Shown in pieces: positions 51,339 through 59,866 of a DNA stretch of 64,000 nucleotides. Each line of letters begins with the position of its first letter. Position 1 is the first letter of the stretch. The notes under the pieces are model-generated. The model made no database searches and was not told the origin of the DNA. It was given only the letters and a program-made list of their open reading frames with translations. Origin of the DNA: Sellimonas catena (GTDB lineage: Bacteria > Bacillota > Clostridia > Lachnospirales > Lachnospiraceae); assembly GCF_045063725.1 (NCBI RefSeq), contig NZ_CP173695.1, one strand, 5' to 3'. The translations under genes were made by a program, and so were the position numbers.

Positions 51339-51921
51339 GGAACTGGCAAAAACAGAAGTGCTTCTTGGGGATGTGCTTTCGATGGAATGTACCGATCAGA
51401 CTGTTGTCAGCCGGTTAAAGACAGTGAAACTTCTCCGAGGCTCTTTAAAGAAACGGTATGTCGTATCCATTCTGGAAGTCATCTCCAGAATCCATGAGAT
51501 TTATCCGAATCTCACCGTGGAAAATATGGGCGAGACAGATCTGATTATTACCATCGAAGATCAGAAAAAGAACGGGAAAGTGATTCCGTTTCTGAAAAGT
51601 GTGTTTGTACTTCTTGTAACCTTTATCGGTGCCGGGTTTTCCATCATGTCGTTTAACAATGACGTGGATGTACCAAAACTGTTTAATCAGATTTATTTCC
51701 TTGTGACAGGAAACCGGTCGGACGGCTTTGGAATTCTGGAACTGACATACTGTATCGGGATGAGCGTGGGAATTCTGCTGTTTTTCAACCACTTTGGGAA
51801 AAGACGTTTTACTGTGGATCCGACGCCGATGGAAGTGGAAATGCGGACGTACGAGGAGGAAATCGAGATGACACTGATCGATGAATACTCACGGAAGAAG
51901 GAAGAAAAAGATGTGGGCTGA
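51292..51921 (+). CDS. spoVAA: Stage V sporulation protein SpoVAA
   Basis: 209 residues from ATG 51292, after AAGGAGG; B. subtilis SpoVAA has 206. The N-terminal half is soluble (VLLGDVLSMEC, VVSILEVISRIHEIYPNLTVENMGETDLIITI), followed by two membrane helices (about 110-130 and 150-170). It belongs to the membrane channel that moves dipicolinic acid into the forespore and out at germination. The operon is normally read by SigG. Overlaps spoVAB by 11 bases. Confidence 0.82.
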   Translation: MGTSGHTLYIKGEKNKELAKTEVLLGDVLSMECTDQTVVSRLKTVKLLRGSLKKRYVVSILEVISRIHEIYPNLTVENMGETDLIITIEDQKKNGKVIPFLKSVFVLLVTFIGAGFSIMSFNNDVDVPKLFNQIYFLVTGNRSDGFGILELTYCIGMSVGILLFFNHFGKRRFTVDPTPMEVEMRTYEEEIEMTLIDEYSRKKEEKDVG

Positions 51922-52333
51922 GCAGATCGTTCTTGGAATCATCGGATTTTCATCCGGCGCGGTCATTGCAGGGGGAATGTTTTCTTTTCTTATCGGGCTT
52001 GGGCTGATTTCAGTGTTTGCGGACAGGACCCATACCGGGAAACACATTTTGATGTATGAAAATGCTATTGCCCTCGGCGGAATTCTGTTCAATCTGTTCT
52101 TTATCTATCAGATAAAGATACCGGCAGGCAGCTTCCTTCTGGCGCTGTTCGGTCTGTTTTCCGGAATCTTTGTGGGCTGCTGGGCCATGGCGCTTGCAGA
52201 TATTCTCAATGTATTTCCGATCTTTATCCGGAGGCTGAAAATCATTAAAACCATACCATATATTATCATCGGCCTGTCTCTTGGGAAAACAGCGGGAGCG
52301 CTTGTTTATTTTCTGGGAAGATGGGGCGTGTAA
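51911..52333 (+). CDS. spoVAB: Stage V sporulation protein SpoVAB
   Basis: 140 residues, almost entirely membrane-embedded: helices near 6-30 (IVLGIIGFSSGAVIAGGMFSFLIG), 45-65, 70-95 and 115-135. The start ATG 51911 is inside the end of spoVAA; the longer frame lacks a ribosome site. Size matches SpoVAB of Bacillus (141 residues). It lies between spoVAA and spoVAC in the usual order and is part of the dipicolinic acid channel complex. Confidence 0.85.
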   Translation: MWAEQIVLGIIGFSSGAVIAGGMFSFLIGLGLISVFADRTHTGKHILMYENAIALGGILFNLFFIYQIKIPAGSFLLALFGLFSGIFVGCWAMALADILNVFPIFIRRLKIIKTIPYIIIGLSLGKTAGALVYFLGRWGV

Positions 52334-52345
52334 GGAGGGATCTGT

Positions 52346-52825
52346 TTGAAAGAACCGATTAACAGACAACAGGCGAAAAAGCAGAAAAGCTACGAAGAAT
52401 ATGTAAAGCAGAAGACACCGGTGCATAATGTCTGGAAAAACATGTTCCGCGCATTTATCACAGGAGGAACGATCTGTACGATTGGCCAGATCATTTCCAA
52501 TTATGTGTCCGGCACCGGCATGGACAAGGAGATGACAAGCTGTTATACATCCATGATTCTTGTTCTGTTAAGTGTCGTTTTGACAGGACTGGGACTGTAT
52601 CCAAAAATCGCGAAATGGGGCGGGGCGGGAGCGCTTGTCCCGATCACCGGATTTGCCAATTCTGTGGCGGCGCCTGCAATCGAATATAAAAAAGAAGGCC
52701 AGGTGTTCGGAATCGGATGTAAGATTTTTACTATTGCCGGACCGGTCATTTTGTACGGAATCGTCACGAGCTGGCTGTTTGGACTGATTTACTATTTCCT
52801 GCTGAAAGCGGGAATCAGCTGGTAG
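52346..52825 (+). CDS. spoVAC: Stage V sporulation protein SpoVAC
   Basis: 159 residues, TTG start with AAGGAGG upstream. A polar N-terminus (INRQQAKKQKSYEEYVKQKTP) is followed by four membrane helices, including AFITGGTICTIGQIISNYV and a conserved GFANSVAAPAIEYKKEGQVFGIG. In B. subtilis, SpoVAC forms a mechanosensitive pore that helps release dipicolinic acid in germination. Directly upstream of spoVAD, as in other spore formers. Confidence 0.9.
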   Translation: MKEPINRQQAKKQKSYEEYVKQKTPVHNVWKNMFRAFITGGTICTIGQIISNYVSGTGMDKEMTSCYTSMILVLLSVVLTGLGLYPKIAKWGGAGALVPITGFANSVAAPAIEYKKEGQVFGIGCKIFTIAGPVILYGIVTSWLFGLIYYFLLKAGISW

Positions 52826-52843
52826 AGAAAGGTGGGATTGCAG

Positions 52844-53869
52844 ATGAAAAGCGGAATGGCAAAAGGAGCGCAGAGTCTTGGCTTTACAGAGGCGCCCTTC
52901 TTGCTGAGCGCGGGAACGATTGTCGGGCAGAAAGAAAGCCAGGGGCCGCTTGGAAAACTGTTCGACGAGTATGGAGAAGACAAGGAAAATCTTTTCGGGA
53001 AAGAAACATGGGAGGAGGCAGAAAGCGAAATGCAGAAACGGGCCTGCCTGAGGGCCATACAAAAGGCGCAGATTCCGCAGGAGAAGATCCGCTTTCTGTT
53101 CGGCGGCGACCTGTTAAGGCAGGGAACGGCCACCTCCCTTGGAATTGAAAGCCTCCAGATTCCTTTATTCGGACTGTTTGGAGCATGTTCCACATCAGGG
53201 GAGGCCATTGCCCTTGGGGCGATGAGCGTGGCAGCCGGATATGCGGACTACGTTCTTGCGGTCACATCCAGCCACTTTGGAAGCGCGGAAAAGGAATTCC
53301 GGTTTCCGCTTGGATACGCTTCCCAGAGGCCCCTCTCGGCACAGTGGACGGTAACCGGAAGCGGAGCCTTTGTCATCGGAAAGGAAAAATCGAAGGTGCG
53401 GATTTCCGGAGTGACAGTCGGGAAAATCGTAGACTACGGGCTGAAAGATTCCCAGAATATGGGAGGATGCATGGCTCCGGCGGCATGTGACACCATTCTG
53501 GCAAACAGAAAAGATTTTGGCAGGGAGATGGAAGAGTATGATCAGATCGTCACCGGAGATCTCGGATATATTGGAAGCACGATCCTGTTGGAACTTCTGA
53601 AGAAAAACGGAGTGGACATTGAGGAAAGACACATGGACTGCGGGATGAAAATTTTCGATCAGAAGACACAGGATACCCATGCCGGAGGCAGCGGCTGCGG
53701 GTGCGCGGCAGTGACACTGGGATCTTATGTTCTTCCGAAAATCATAAAAGGTGAGTGGAAGAAAGTACTCTTTGTCCCGACCGGTGCATTGATGTCAACG
53801 GTCAGCTTCAATGAAGGCGAGAGCATTCCGGGCATTGCCCATGGCATTGTGCTGGAACGTGCATGTTGA
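52844..53869 (+). CDS. spoVAD: Stage V sporulation protein SpoVAD
   Basis: 341 residues from ATG 52844, after AGGTGGG (338 in B. subtilis). It has the thiolase-like fold: FGACSTSGEAIALGAMSVAAGYADYVLAVTSSHFG with the Cys-containing motif, SGAFVIGKEKSKVRI, and a Gly-rich AGGSGCGCAAV. The protein does not act as a thiolase; it binds dipicolinic acid on the outer side of the inner forespore membrane. The gene lies between spoVAC and spoVAE. Confidence 0.92.
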   Translation: MKSGMAKGAQSLGFTEAPFLLSAGTIVGQKESQGPLGKLFDEYGEDKENLFGKETWEEAESEMQKRACLRAIQKAQIPQEKIRFLFGGDLLRQGTATSLGIESLQIPLFGLFGACSTSGEAIALGAMSVAAGYADYVLAVTSSHFGSAEKEFRFPLGYASQRPLSAQWTVTGSGAFVIGKEKSKVRISGVTVGKIVDYGLKDSQNMGGCMAPAACDTILANRKDFGREMEEYDQIVTGDLGYIGSTILLELLKKNGVDIEERHMDCGMKIFDQKTQDTHAGGSGCGCAAVTLGSYVLPKIIKGEWKKVLFVPTGALMSTVSFNEGESIPGIAHGIVLERAC

Positions 53870-53885
53870 CAAAGGAGGAGAAACG

Positions 53886-54242
53886 ATGGAATATTTTAAC
53901 GCGTTCTGGGCAGGAGGCCTGATCTGCGCGCTTGTACAGATCCTTCTGGACAGGACAAAACTGATGCCGGGAAGAGTCATGGTACTTCTGGTGACATCCG
54001 GAACCGTGCTGGGGTTTCTGGGCGTATATGATCCCCTGATTGAAATGGTCGGCTGCGGAGCAGGCGTTCCGCTTCTCGGGTTTGGAAACACTCTGTTTCA
54101 GGGAGTCAAAGAGGCCGTCCTGAAAGACGGATTCATCGGGATCTTTGAAGGAGGATTTACCGCAAGCGCGGCAGGAATCTCGGCGGCACTGGTCTTCGGA
54201 TATCTTGCATCCTGGATTTTTGAACCGAAAATGAAAAAATAA
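53886..54242 (+). CDS. spoVAE: Stage V sporulation protein SpoVAE (SpoVAEb)
   Basis: 118 residues from ATG 53886, after AAAGGAGG. Four membrane helices with the conserved FWAGGLICALVQILLDRTKL, VTSGTVLGFLGVYDPLIE and GVPLLGFGNTL. It matches SpoVAEb in length (116 in B. subtilis). It is the last gene of the spoVA operon here; no spoVAF follows. The stop codon lies within the arm of a strong terminator. Confidence 0.9.
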   Translation: MEYFNAFWAGGLICALVQILLDRTKLMPGRVMVLLVTSGTVLGFLGVYDPLIEMVGCGAGVPLLGFGNTLFQGVKEAVLKDGFIGIFEGGFTASAAGISAALVFGYLASWIFEPKMKK

Positions 54243-54263
54243 CGGAGGGAAGCCCTCCGTTTT
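54242..54263. terminator. Terminator of the spoVA operon
   Basis: ACGGAGGG-3-CCCTCCGT (54242-54260) then TTT; it begins at the last base of the spoVAE stop codon. Confidence 0.85.
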
Positions 54264-54280
54264 ACATAATGCAGCCGCTC

Positions 54281-54547
54281 TTAATCTTCTTCGATGACCT
54301 GGATTTCCAGAAAGTCAAAGTCAATACTGTCAATAAAACTGTCCTGGTAAAACCGCGCTTTGGCATGACGCCGGAACTCATTGATATTGCTGTCAAGCCA
54401 GATCGGCTGGCTTAAATCAAACTGATAACAGATCTCTTCCAAAGCCCGGAATACTTTATGTGTTCTTGTGTCGGATGAGTCGTCACAGATCACCGTATCT
54501 GACAGCATGCGGTTGTTCTTCCATGTCTTTGCCCACAATCGAAACAT
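54281..54547 (-). CDS. Conserved hypothetical protein
   Basis: 88 residues, soluble: FRLWAKTWKNNRMLSDTVICDD, KVFRALEEICYQFDLSQPIWLDSNINEF, then KARFYQDSFIDSIDFDFLEIQVIEED. I recall similar small proteins in Lachnospiraceae but no function. AAGGAG lies upstream of the ATG. It converges with spoVAE across a shared terminator. Its promoter side (54548-54613) now adjoins the left end of the insertion sequence, so part of its control region could be displaced. Confidence 0.65.
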   Translation of the reverse strand: MFRLWAKTWKNNRMLSDTVICDDSSDTRTHKVFRALEEICYQFDLSQPIWLDSNINEFRRHAKARFYQDSFIDSIDFDFLEIQVIEED

Positions 54548-54613
54548 CCTGAAAACTCCTTTCTCTGTTTGATCATCATACCATTCTATTAAAGAAATGT
54601 AAAGTCTGTCCAG

Positions 54614-56297
54614 TTAGTGTATAATTATTATTGGCAAAAATAGGAATTTTTCCTAAATAAAAAGGGAAGCAGAGAAAATCCCTACTTCCCAATCATACAG
54701 TTTTTCTTTATGATGTTAGTTGCAAAATAAAACACGTAAAGGAGACTGTATGATGAAATCTATTGTAGAGGAAAAGCTGGTATCTTTCAAGACCCTGGAG
54801 CAGAAAGTTTTTGCGTATGTCTGTGAGTTGGGCAGGATGATCACCCAGGTCATTCTGGAAAACTACGATGATGAACTGGCGAAAGAAAGAGACAAAAAGT
54901 TATACAGAGACAAAGGGAAACGGGAAACTTCGATCAAAACCGTATATGGGGAAGTAACCTATTCCCGAAGAGTCTACCGGACAGAACAGGAGGACGGAAG
55001 GATTGCCCATATTTACCTTCTGGATCAGGCGATGCAGATGGAGAAGATCGGGCTGATCTCTACCAATCTTGCAGAAAAGATTGCACTGACTGTAACGGAA
55101 TCCCCATATCGTGTCAGCGCAGAAGTGATCAGTGATACCTGCGGACAGACGATCAGCCATGGAGGTGTCTGGAACCTGATTCAGGAGCTGGGGGAACGAA
55201 TCAGCGAAGAAGAGGACTACGCGGTAAAGCAGATGGAAGCAGACCAGGCAGAAGGAGAAAAGGCAGTCGGGATCCTTTTCGAAGAAATGGATGGCGTATG
55301 GCTAAGGATGCAGGATTCCGGACATAAGAAGGCGCCAAAACAGGAGATGAAGGTTTTCACGATGTATGAAGGATGGGACAAAGACAGCCCGAAAAGAAGC
55401 CGCCTGGTGAATAAGAAGATGTTGGCCGGAATGGAAAAAAGCAGCCGGTTCCATCAAAAACGGGAGGCGCTGATCGAAAAGATTTACGATGCAGATGAGA
55501 TTGGCCGGCGGATTCTAAACGGAGATGGAGGAAGCTGGATTAAAGAGATCTATGACCCGGAAGCCCTCTTCCAGCTGGACCGGTTCCACATCTATAAGGA
55601 GATCAAAAAGAAGATCCGGGATACAGAAGCCCAGGAACAGATCAAAGAACTTCTGGAGCAGAAGAAAGTAGATGAAATGCTGGAATATATCCAGGTCTAT
55701 GCCGACAGCATAGAGAGTGATGATCCGAAAGAAAAAGGGAGCAGGAATGCAAGGGAACTATACAAGTATCTGGGGAATAACCGGGAGGGATTGATCCCGT
55801 ACCGGGAAAGAGGGATTGAGCTGCCTGAAGCACCGGAGGGGATCGTGTATAAGAATATGGGAGTGCAGGAGAACCAGAACTGTACGGCGATCACCATGCG
55901 GATGAAGCACCGGAGGATGAGATGGTCCGTGCATGGGGCGAATAACATGGCGAAAGCCCTGTACCGGAAAGAGAACAGGGAACTGATCGATACAATTGAA
56001 CGGTATACGGATGGAGAAATATTCACCATGCAGATGGAAGAAATCGTCAAAACGCTGAGCGCGGCGAGAGCGCCAAAGAAGGATGGAAAAGGGAATCCAT
56101 ATGTAGAGACGATTACGCATCATATGCCGCTATTGGACGCAATGCGGACAGCATCGAGGAAAGCCCTTGCAAGAGCATTCTGTTAAAAAGAAACATAAAA
56201 TGATCAGATAAAGTCCGAACTGAATTGTCTGAAAATAAAAGAAATAAACTGATATCAAAAAAAGAAGAAAAAGTGCCAACGATTACTTGACACATAC
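54614..56297 (+). mobile_element. ISLre2-family insertion sequence with 10-bp target duplication
   Basis: The 10-mer GTCTGTCCAG stands on both sides (54604-54613 and 56298-56307), as a target duplication would. Inside it the ends are imperfect inverted copies: 54618-54636 matches the reverse of 56274-56292 at about 13 of 19 positions, both ending in TTGGCA. The element, about 1,684 bp, contains one transposase gene. Confidence 0.75.
54750..56186 (+). CDS. ISLre2-family transposase
   Basis: 478 residues from ATG 54750 (or 54753), with AAAGGAG upstream. Characteristic segments: KRETSIKTVYGEVTYSRRVYR, SYGIS-type region VSAEVISDTCGQTISHGGVW, GILFEEMDGVWLRMQ (first acidic residues), GDGGSWIKEIYDPEALFQLDRFH and MRMKHRRMRWSVHGANNMAKAL. 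The family was formerly listed as UPF0236. The frame is intact, so the element may still move. An inverted repeat (CATACAGT 54694-54701, ACTGTATG 54745-54752) covers the start codon and may limit translation. Confidence 0.9.
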   Translation: MMKSIVEEKLVSFKTLEQKVFAYVCELGRMITQVILENYDDELAKERDKKLYRDKGKRETSIKTVYGEVTYSRRVYRTEQEDGRIAHIYLLDQAMQMEKIGLISTNLAEKIALTVTESPYRVSAEVISDTCGQTISHGGVWNLIQELGERISEEEDYAVKQMEADQAEGEKAVGILFEEMDGVWLRMQDSGHKKAPKQEMKVFTMYEGWDKDSPKRSRLVNKKMLAGMEKSSRFHQKREALIEKIYDADEIGRRILNGDGGSWIKEIYDPEALFQLDRFHIYKEIKKKIRDTEAQEQIKELLEQKKVDEMLEYIQVYADSIESDDPKEKGSRNARELYKYLGNNREGLIPYRERGIELPEAPEGIVYKNMGVQENQNCTAITMRMKHRRMRWSVHGANNMAKALYRKENRELIDTIERYTDGEIFTMQMEEIVKTLSAARAPKKDGKGNPYVETITHHMPLLDAMRTASRKALARAFC

Positions 56298-56313
56298 GTC
56301 TGTCCAGGGTTCC

Positions 56314-56342
56314 TTTACGCACTTTGGAAATCGTGTTACAAT
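56314..56342 (+). promoter_or_regulatory. Promoter of the hydrolase gene
   Basis: TTTACG (56314-56319), 17 bases, TACAAT (56337-56342). It begins just to the right of the insertion sequence's target duplicate. Confidence 0.6.
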
Positions 56343-56371
56343 ACAGAAAACATGCAGGGAGGAGGAAGAAA

Positions 56372-56887
56372 ATGAAAGAACTTCTGGTCGTGATTGATAT
56401 GCAGAATGACTTTGTGACGGGAAGCCTTGGGACGAAAGAGGCCTGCGGGATTGTGGACAATGTCAAAAACAAGATTGAGGAATATGTAAAGAAAGGGCAG
56501 GAGATTGTCTTTACAAGAGATACACATACAGAGCAGTATCCGGAAACTCAGGAGGGACGTCTCCTGCCGGTGGAACACTGTATCAAAGGAAACAAAGGAT
56601 GGGAGCTGATTCCGGAGATCCGTCCGTATTCGGAAGGCCGCAGTGTCTTTGACAAGACGACATTCGGAAGCGTTCCGCTTGCAGAGTATATCCGGGACGG
56701 TGGATATGATGCCGTGGAGATGATCGGTCTTTGCACAGATATCTGTGTTGTGTCCAATGCCCTCCTGGCAAAAGCGTATGTGCCGGAGCTGCCGGTCCGG
56801 GTTGATCCGGCCTGCTGCGCAGGTGTTACACCCGAAAGCCATGAATCGGCATTATGCACAATGAAGATGTGCCAGATTTTAATATAG
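56372..56887 (+). CDS. Isochorismatase-family cysteine hydrolase (nicotinamidase-like)
   Basis: 171 residues from ATG 56372, after GGGAGGAGG; the upstream open frame is promoter sequence. Catalytic residues fit the family: Asp in VIDMQNDFVTGSLG, Lys in VFDKTTFGS, and Cys in EMIGLCTDICVVSNALLAK. The RDTHTEQYPETQEGRLLPVEHC stretch looks like the metal-binding part of nicotinamidases. It likely turns nicotinamide or a similar amide into the acid. A link to siderophore aryl acid supply (isochorismatase makes 2,3-DHB precursors) is tempting, but the gene is chromosomal and of the nicotinamidase type. Confidence 0.82.
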   Translation: MKELLVVIDMQNDFVTGSLGTKEACGIVDNVKNKIEEYVKKGQEIVFTRDTHTEQYPETQEGRLLPVEHCIKGNKGWELIPEIRPYSEGRSVFDKTTFGSVPLAEYIRDGGYDAVEMIGLCTDICVVSNALLAKAYVPELPVRVDPACCAGVTPESHESALCTMKMCQILI

Positions 56888-56918
56888 TAGAGAAAATAAT
56901 ATAGAAAATGTGAAATAA

Positions 56919-56947
56919 ATGACAAACATATAAAAATATGTTATACT
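56919..56947 (+). promoter_or_regulatory. Promoter upstream of the alarmone synthetase
   Basis: TGACAA (56919-56924), 17-base spacer, TATACT (56942-56947). Confidence 0.55.
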
Positions 56948-57011
56948 GTAAAATGGCGCGTAAATGCGGTAAGCATAAAAATGCAGTCTTTTTCGTGAAA
57001 GGTGGAAAAGG

Positions 57012-57707
57012 ATGAATGTAAAAAACTATGAAGATGTAGACAGCTGGAAAACCGTGATGTTTCTATATAACGCGGCATTAAAAGAAGTAGGCACAAAGCT
57101 GGAAATTTTAAATGATGAGTTCCAGCATGTACATCGGTACAATCCGATTGAACATATCAAAAAGAGAATCAAGACACCGGAGAGCATCGTCAAGAAGCTG
57201 AAGAGACAGGGACATGAAAGTTCCATTGAAAATATGGTAAAGTATATCAATGACATTGCAGGAGTCAGACTGATCTGCTCGTTCACTTCGGACATCTATC
57301 GTCTGGCTGAGATGATCGGCAATCAGAGTGATCTGAAAGTGCTTTCCATCAAGGATTATATCAAGCATCCGAAGGAAAGCGGATACAAAAGTTATCATAT
57401 GCTGATCTCGGTTCCGATTTTCCTGACGGACAGTGTGGTAGACACGAAGGTAGAGATCCAGATCCGGACGATTGCCATGGACTTCTGGGCCAGTCTGGAG
57501 CACAAGATTTACTATAAGTTTGAAGGAAATGCGCCGGAGTATATCAGCAGAGAGCTGAAAGAATGTGCAAAAATGGTATCAGAACTGGACGATAAAATGC
57601 TCTCGCTGAATGAAGCGATTCTGAAATGTCTCGAGCAGGCGGAAGAGGAAAGCAGGCAGCTTGAACTTTTAACGGATCGGGACGGGAATCCGATTTTGAA
57701 TGAATAG
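57012..57707 (+). CDS. Small alarmone (p)ppGpp synthetase
   Basis: 231 residues, with no hydrolase or regulatory domains, so of the RelQ/RelP (SasA/B) type. Motifs: YNPIEHIKKRIKTPESIVKKL, DIAGVRLICSF, YIKHPKESGYKSYHM, VEIQIRTIAMDFWASLEHKIYYK. It transfers pyrophosphate from ATP to GDP or GTP in stress. AAAGGTGGAAAAGG upstream. The gap to topB is 9 bases, so the two are co-transcribed. Confidence 0.9.
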   Translation: MNVKNYEDVDSWKTVMFLYNAALKEVGTKLEILNDEFQHVHRYNPIEHIKKRIKTPESIVKKLKRQGHESSIENMVKYINDIAGVRLICSFTSDIYRLAEMIGNQSDLKVLSIKDYIKHPKESGYKSYHMLISVPIFLTDSVVDTKVEIQIRTIAMDFWASLEHKIYYKFEGNAPEYISRELKECAKMVSELDDKMLSLNEAILKCLEQAEEESRQLELLTDRDGNPILNE

Positions 57708-57716
57708 AGGAACACT

Positions 57717-59846
57717 ATGAAATCATTAGTAATCGCAGAAAAGCCATCTGTGGCAAGAGACATTGCCAGGGTGCTGAAATGTAAGAAAAACGGACAGGGA
57801 ACCATCGAGGGAGAACGGTATATTGTCACCTGGGGGCTTGGCCATCTTGTGACACTTGCTGATCCGGAAGAATATAAGCCGGAATGGAAAGAGTGGAAGA
57901 TGGATGTGCTTCCGATGATGCCGAAGACATGGAAGCTTTCCGTGATCCGCCAGACAGCAAAGCAGTACAATGCGGTAAAGAGCCAGATACACAGAAAGGA
58001 TGTCGGAGAGATCATTATTGCCACGGACGCAGGAAGGGAAGGAGAGCTGGTGGCAAGATGGATTCTCGAAAAGGCAGGAAATCAGAAACCGGTGAAGCGG
58101 CTCTGGATTTCCTCCGTGACGGACCGGGCCATCCGGGAAGGATTTGGACGTCTCAGTGACGGAAGAGACTATCAGAATCTCTATGATGCTGCCCGGTCCC
58201 GCGCAAAGGCGGACTGGCTTGTAGGAATCAATGCGACCCGGGCGCTGACATGCAAATATAACGCAAAGCTGACCTGCGGGCGGGTGCAGACACCGACCCT
58301 TGCGCTGATCGCAAACAGGGAGGATGAGATTCGTTCTTTCCGGCCGAAGCCGTATTATGGACTGAAAGTTTATGCGGACGGGATCTGCTTTACCTGGCAG
58401 GATGGAAAGTCCGGCAGTACGAGATCCTTTGATCCGGAGCGGATCCGTCGGATTTCCGAAGAGATCCGGGGAGAACGGCTGGTGCTGGACAGCGTGGAGA
58501 AAAAATCCAGAAAGACGTATGCACCGGGACTTTATGATCTGACGGAGCTTCAAAGAGAGGCGAACCGTCGTTTCGGATATTCTGCCAAAGAGACTCTCAA
58601 TATTATGCAGAGATTATATGAACATCACAAAGTGCTGACCTATCCGCGGACAGACTCCAGATATCTGAGTTCAGACATCGTACCGACCTTAAAAGAACGG
58701 ATCGAGGCATGCCAGACCGGGCCGTACCGGGCGCTGGCACGTGCTCTTCATGGAAAGCAGTTTACAGCGGACAAGCGGTTTGTGGATGACAGCAAAGTCA
58801 GTGACCATCACGCGATTATCCCGACAGAACAGTACGTGGATCTGACTCATATGACTTCGGAGGAGCGTAAGATCTATGATCTTGTCGTACGCAGATTTCT
58901 GGCGGTGCTCTATCCGCCGGCTGAATTTGAGCAGATCAGCGTCAAGGCATCGGTCAAAGGAGAACACTTTGCGGCAAAAGGCGAGACGATCCGGGAAGCC
59001 GGATGGAGAGCCGTATATGACAGTGATATCGAAGAAGAAGACGAAGATGACAGTCTGAAAAATCAGATTCTGCCGGAACTGAAGAAAGGGCAGAGCCTGC
59101 CTGTCAAAAAGCTGGAAGTGACGGAAGGAAAGACAAAACCTCCGGCACACTATACCGAGGCAACTCTTCTTACCTCCATGGAAAAAGGCGGGCTTGGAAC
59201 CGTTGCCACAAGGGCGGATATCATTGAAAAGCTGTTCAATACTTTTTATATGGAGAAAAAAGGGAACGATCTTCTGATTACCTCCAAGGGCCGTCAGCTT
59301 CTGGAACTTGTTCCGTCAGATCTGAAAAAGCCGGAGCTGACAGCCAGATGGGAGAAGGAACTGCAGAAAATTTCGGACGGCAGGCAAAAAGAGAAGACGT
59401 TCATGAAAGAGATTGAGCAGTATACCAACAATGTGATGCAGGACATCCGTACAAGCGAAGCGACCTTCCGGCATGACAATCTGACAAACCGGAAATGTCC
59501 GCGGTGCGGAAAACGGATGCTGGCAGTCAATGGAAAGAACAGTAAACTGCTCGTCTGCCAGGACAGGGAGTGCGGATATCGTGAGACGGTTTCGCGGACA
59601 ACCAATGCCAGATGTCCGGTCTGCCATAAACGGATGGAGCTTGTCGGAAAAGGAGAGGACCAGACTTTTGTCTGTGCCTGCGGCCATAAAGAAAAGATGG
59701 CGGCCTTTGAGGCAAGAAGAAAGCGGGAAGGAAAAGATGTCAGCAGACAGGATGTCAGACGTTACATGAAACAGCAGCAAAAAGAAGCAGAGCAGCCGCT
59801 GAACAACGCGTTTGCGGAAGCTCTGGCAAAGATGAAGATAGAATAA
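57717..59846 (+). CDS. topB: DNA topoisomerase III
   Basis: 709 residues, type IA. Toprim domain at the start (VIAEKPSVARDIARVL; IIATDAGREGELVARWIL with acidic catalytic residues) and the active Tyr in VLTYPRTDSRYLSSD near 310. Two C-terminal zinc-binding segments (CPRCGKRML ... CQDRECGY and CPVCHKRMEL ... CACGHK) are near 590-655. It separates linked daughter DNA. Although ICEs often carry topB copies, this one is outside the ICE and has chromosome-like composition, so it is taken as the host gene. Confidence 0.93.
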   Translation: MKSLVIAEKPSVARDIARVLKCKKNGQGTIEGERYIVTWGLGHLVTLADPEEYKPEWKEWKMDVLPMMPKTWKLSVIRQTAKQYNAVKSQIHRKDVGEIIIATDAGREGELVARWILEKAGNQKPVKRLWISSVTDRAIREGFGRLSDGRDYQNLYDAARSRAKADWLVGINATRALTCKYNAKLTCGRVQTPTLALIANREDEIRSFRPKPYYGLKVYADGICFTWQDGKSGSTRSFDPERIRRISEEIRGERLVLDSVEKKSRKTYAPGLYDLTELQREANRRFGYSAKETLNIMQRLYEHHKVLTYPRTDSRYLSSDIVPTLKERIEACQTGPYRALARALHGKQFTADKRFVDDSKVSDHHAIIPTEQYVDLTHMTSEERKIYDLVVRRFLAVLYPPAEFEQISVKASVKGEHFAAKGETIREAGWRAVYDSDIEEEDEDDSLKNQILPELKKGQSLPVKKLEVTEGKTKPPAHYTEATLLTSMEKGGLGTVATRADIIEKLFNTFYMEKKGNDLLITSKGRQLLELVPSDLKKPELTARWEKELQKISDGRQKEKTFMKEIEQYTNNVMQDIRTSEATFRHDNLTNRKCPRCGKRMLAVNGKNSKLLVCQDRECGYRETVSRTTNARCPVCHKRMELVGKGEDQTFVCACGHKEKMAAFEARRKREGKDVSRQDVRRYMKQQQKEAEQPLNNAFAEALAKMKIE

Positions 59847-59866
59847 ACCGAACAGGAACGGACGTT

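Noticed and set aside
56372..56887. Isochorismatase-family gene as supplier of the siderophore aryl acid
   Set aside because: It is outside the ICE, and its motifs fit a nicotinamidase-type hydrolase without a carrier domain or neighbouring entA/entC genes.
57717..59846. topB as part of a second ICE
   Set aside because: ICEs often carry topoisomerase III, but no conjugation genes are near and the gene is operonic with an alarmone synthetase in chromosome-like DNA.
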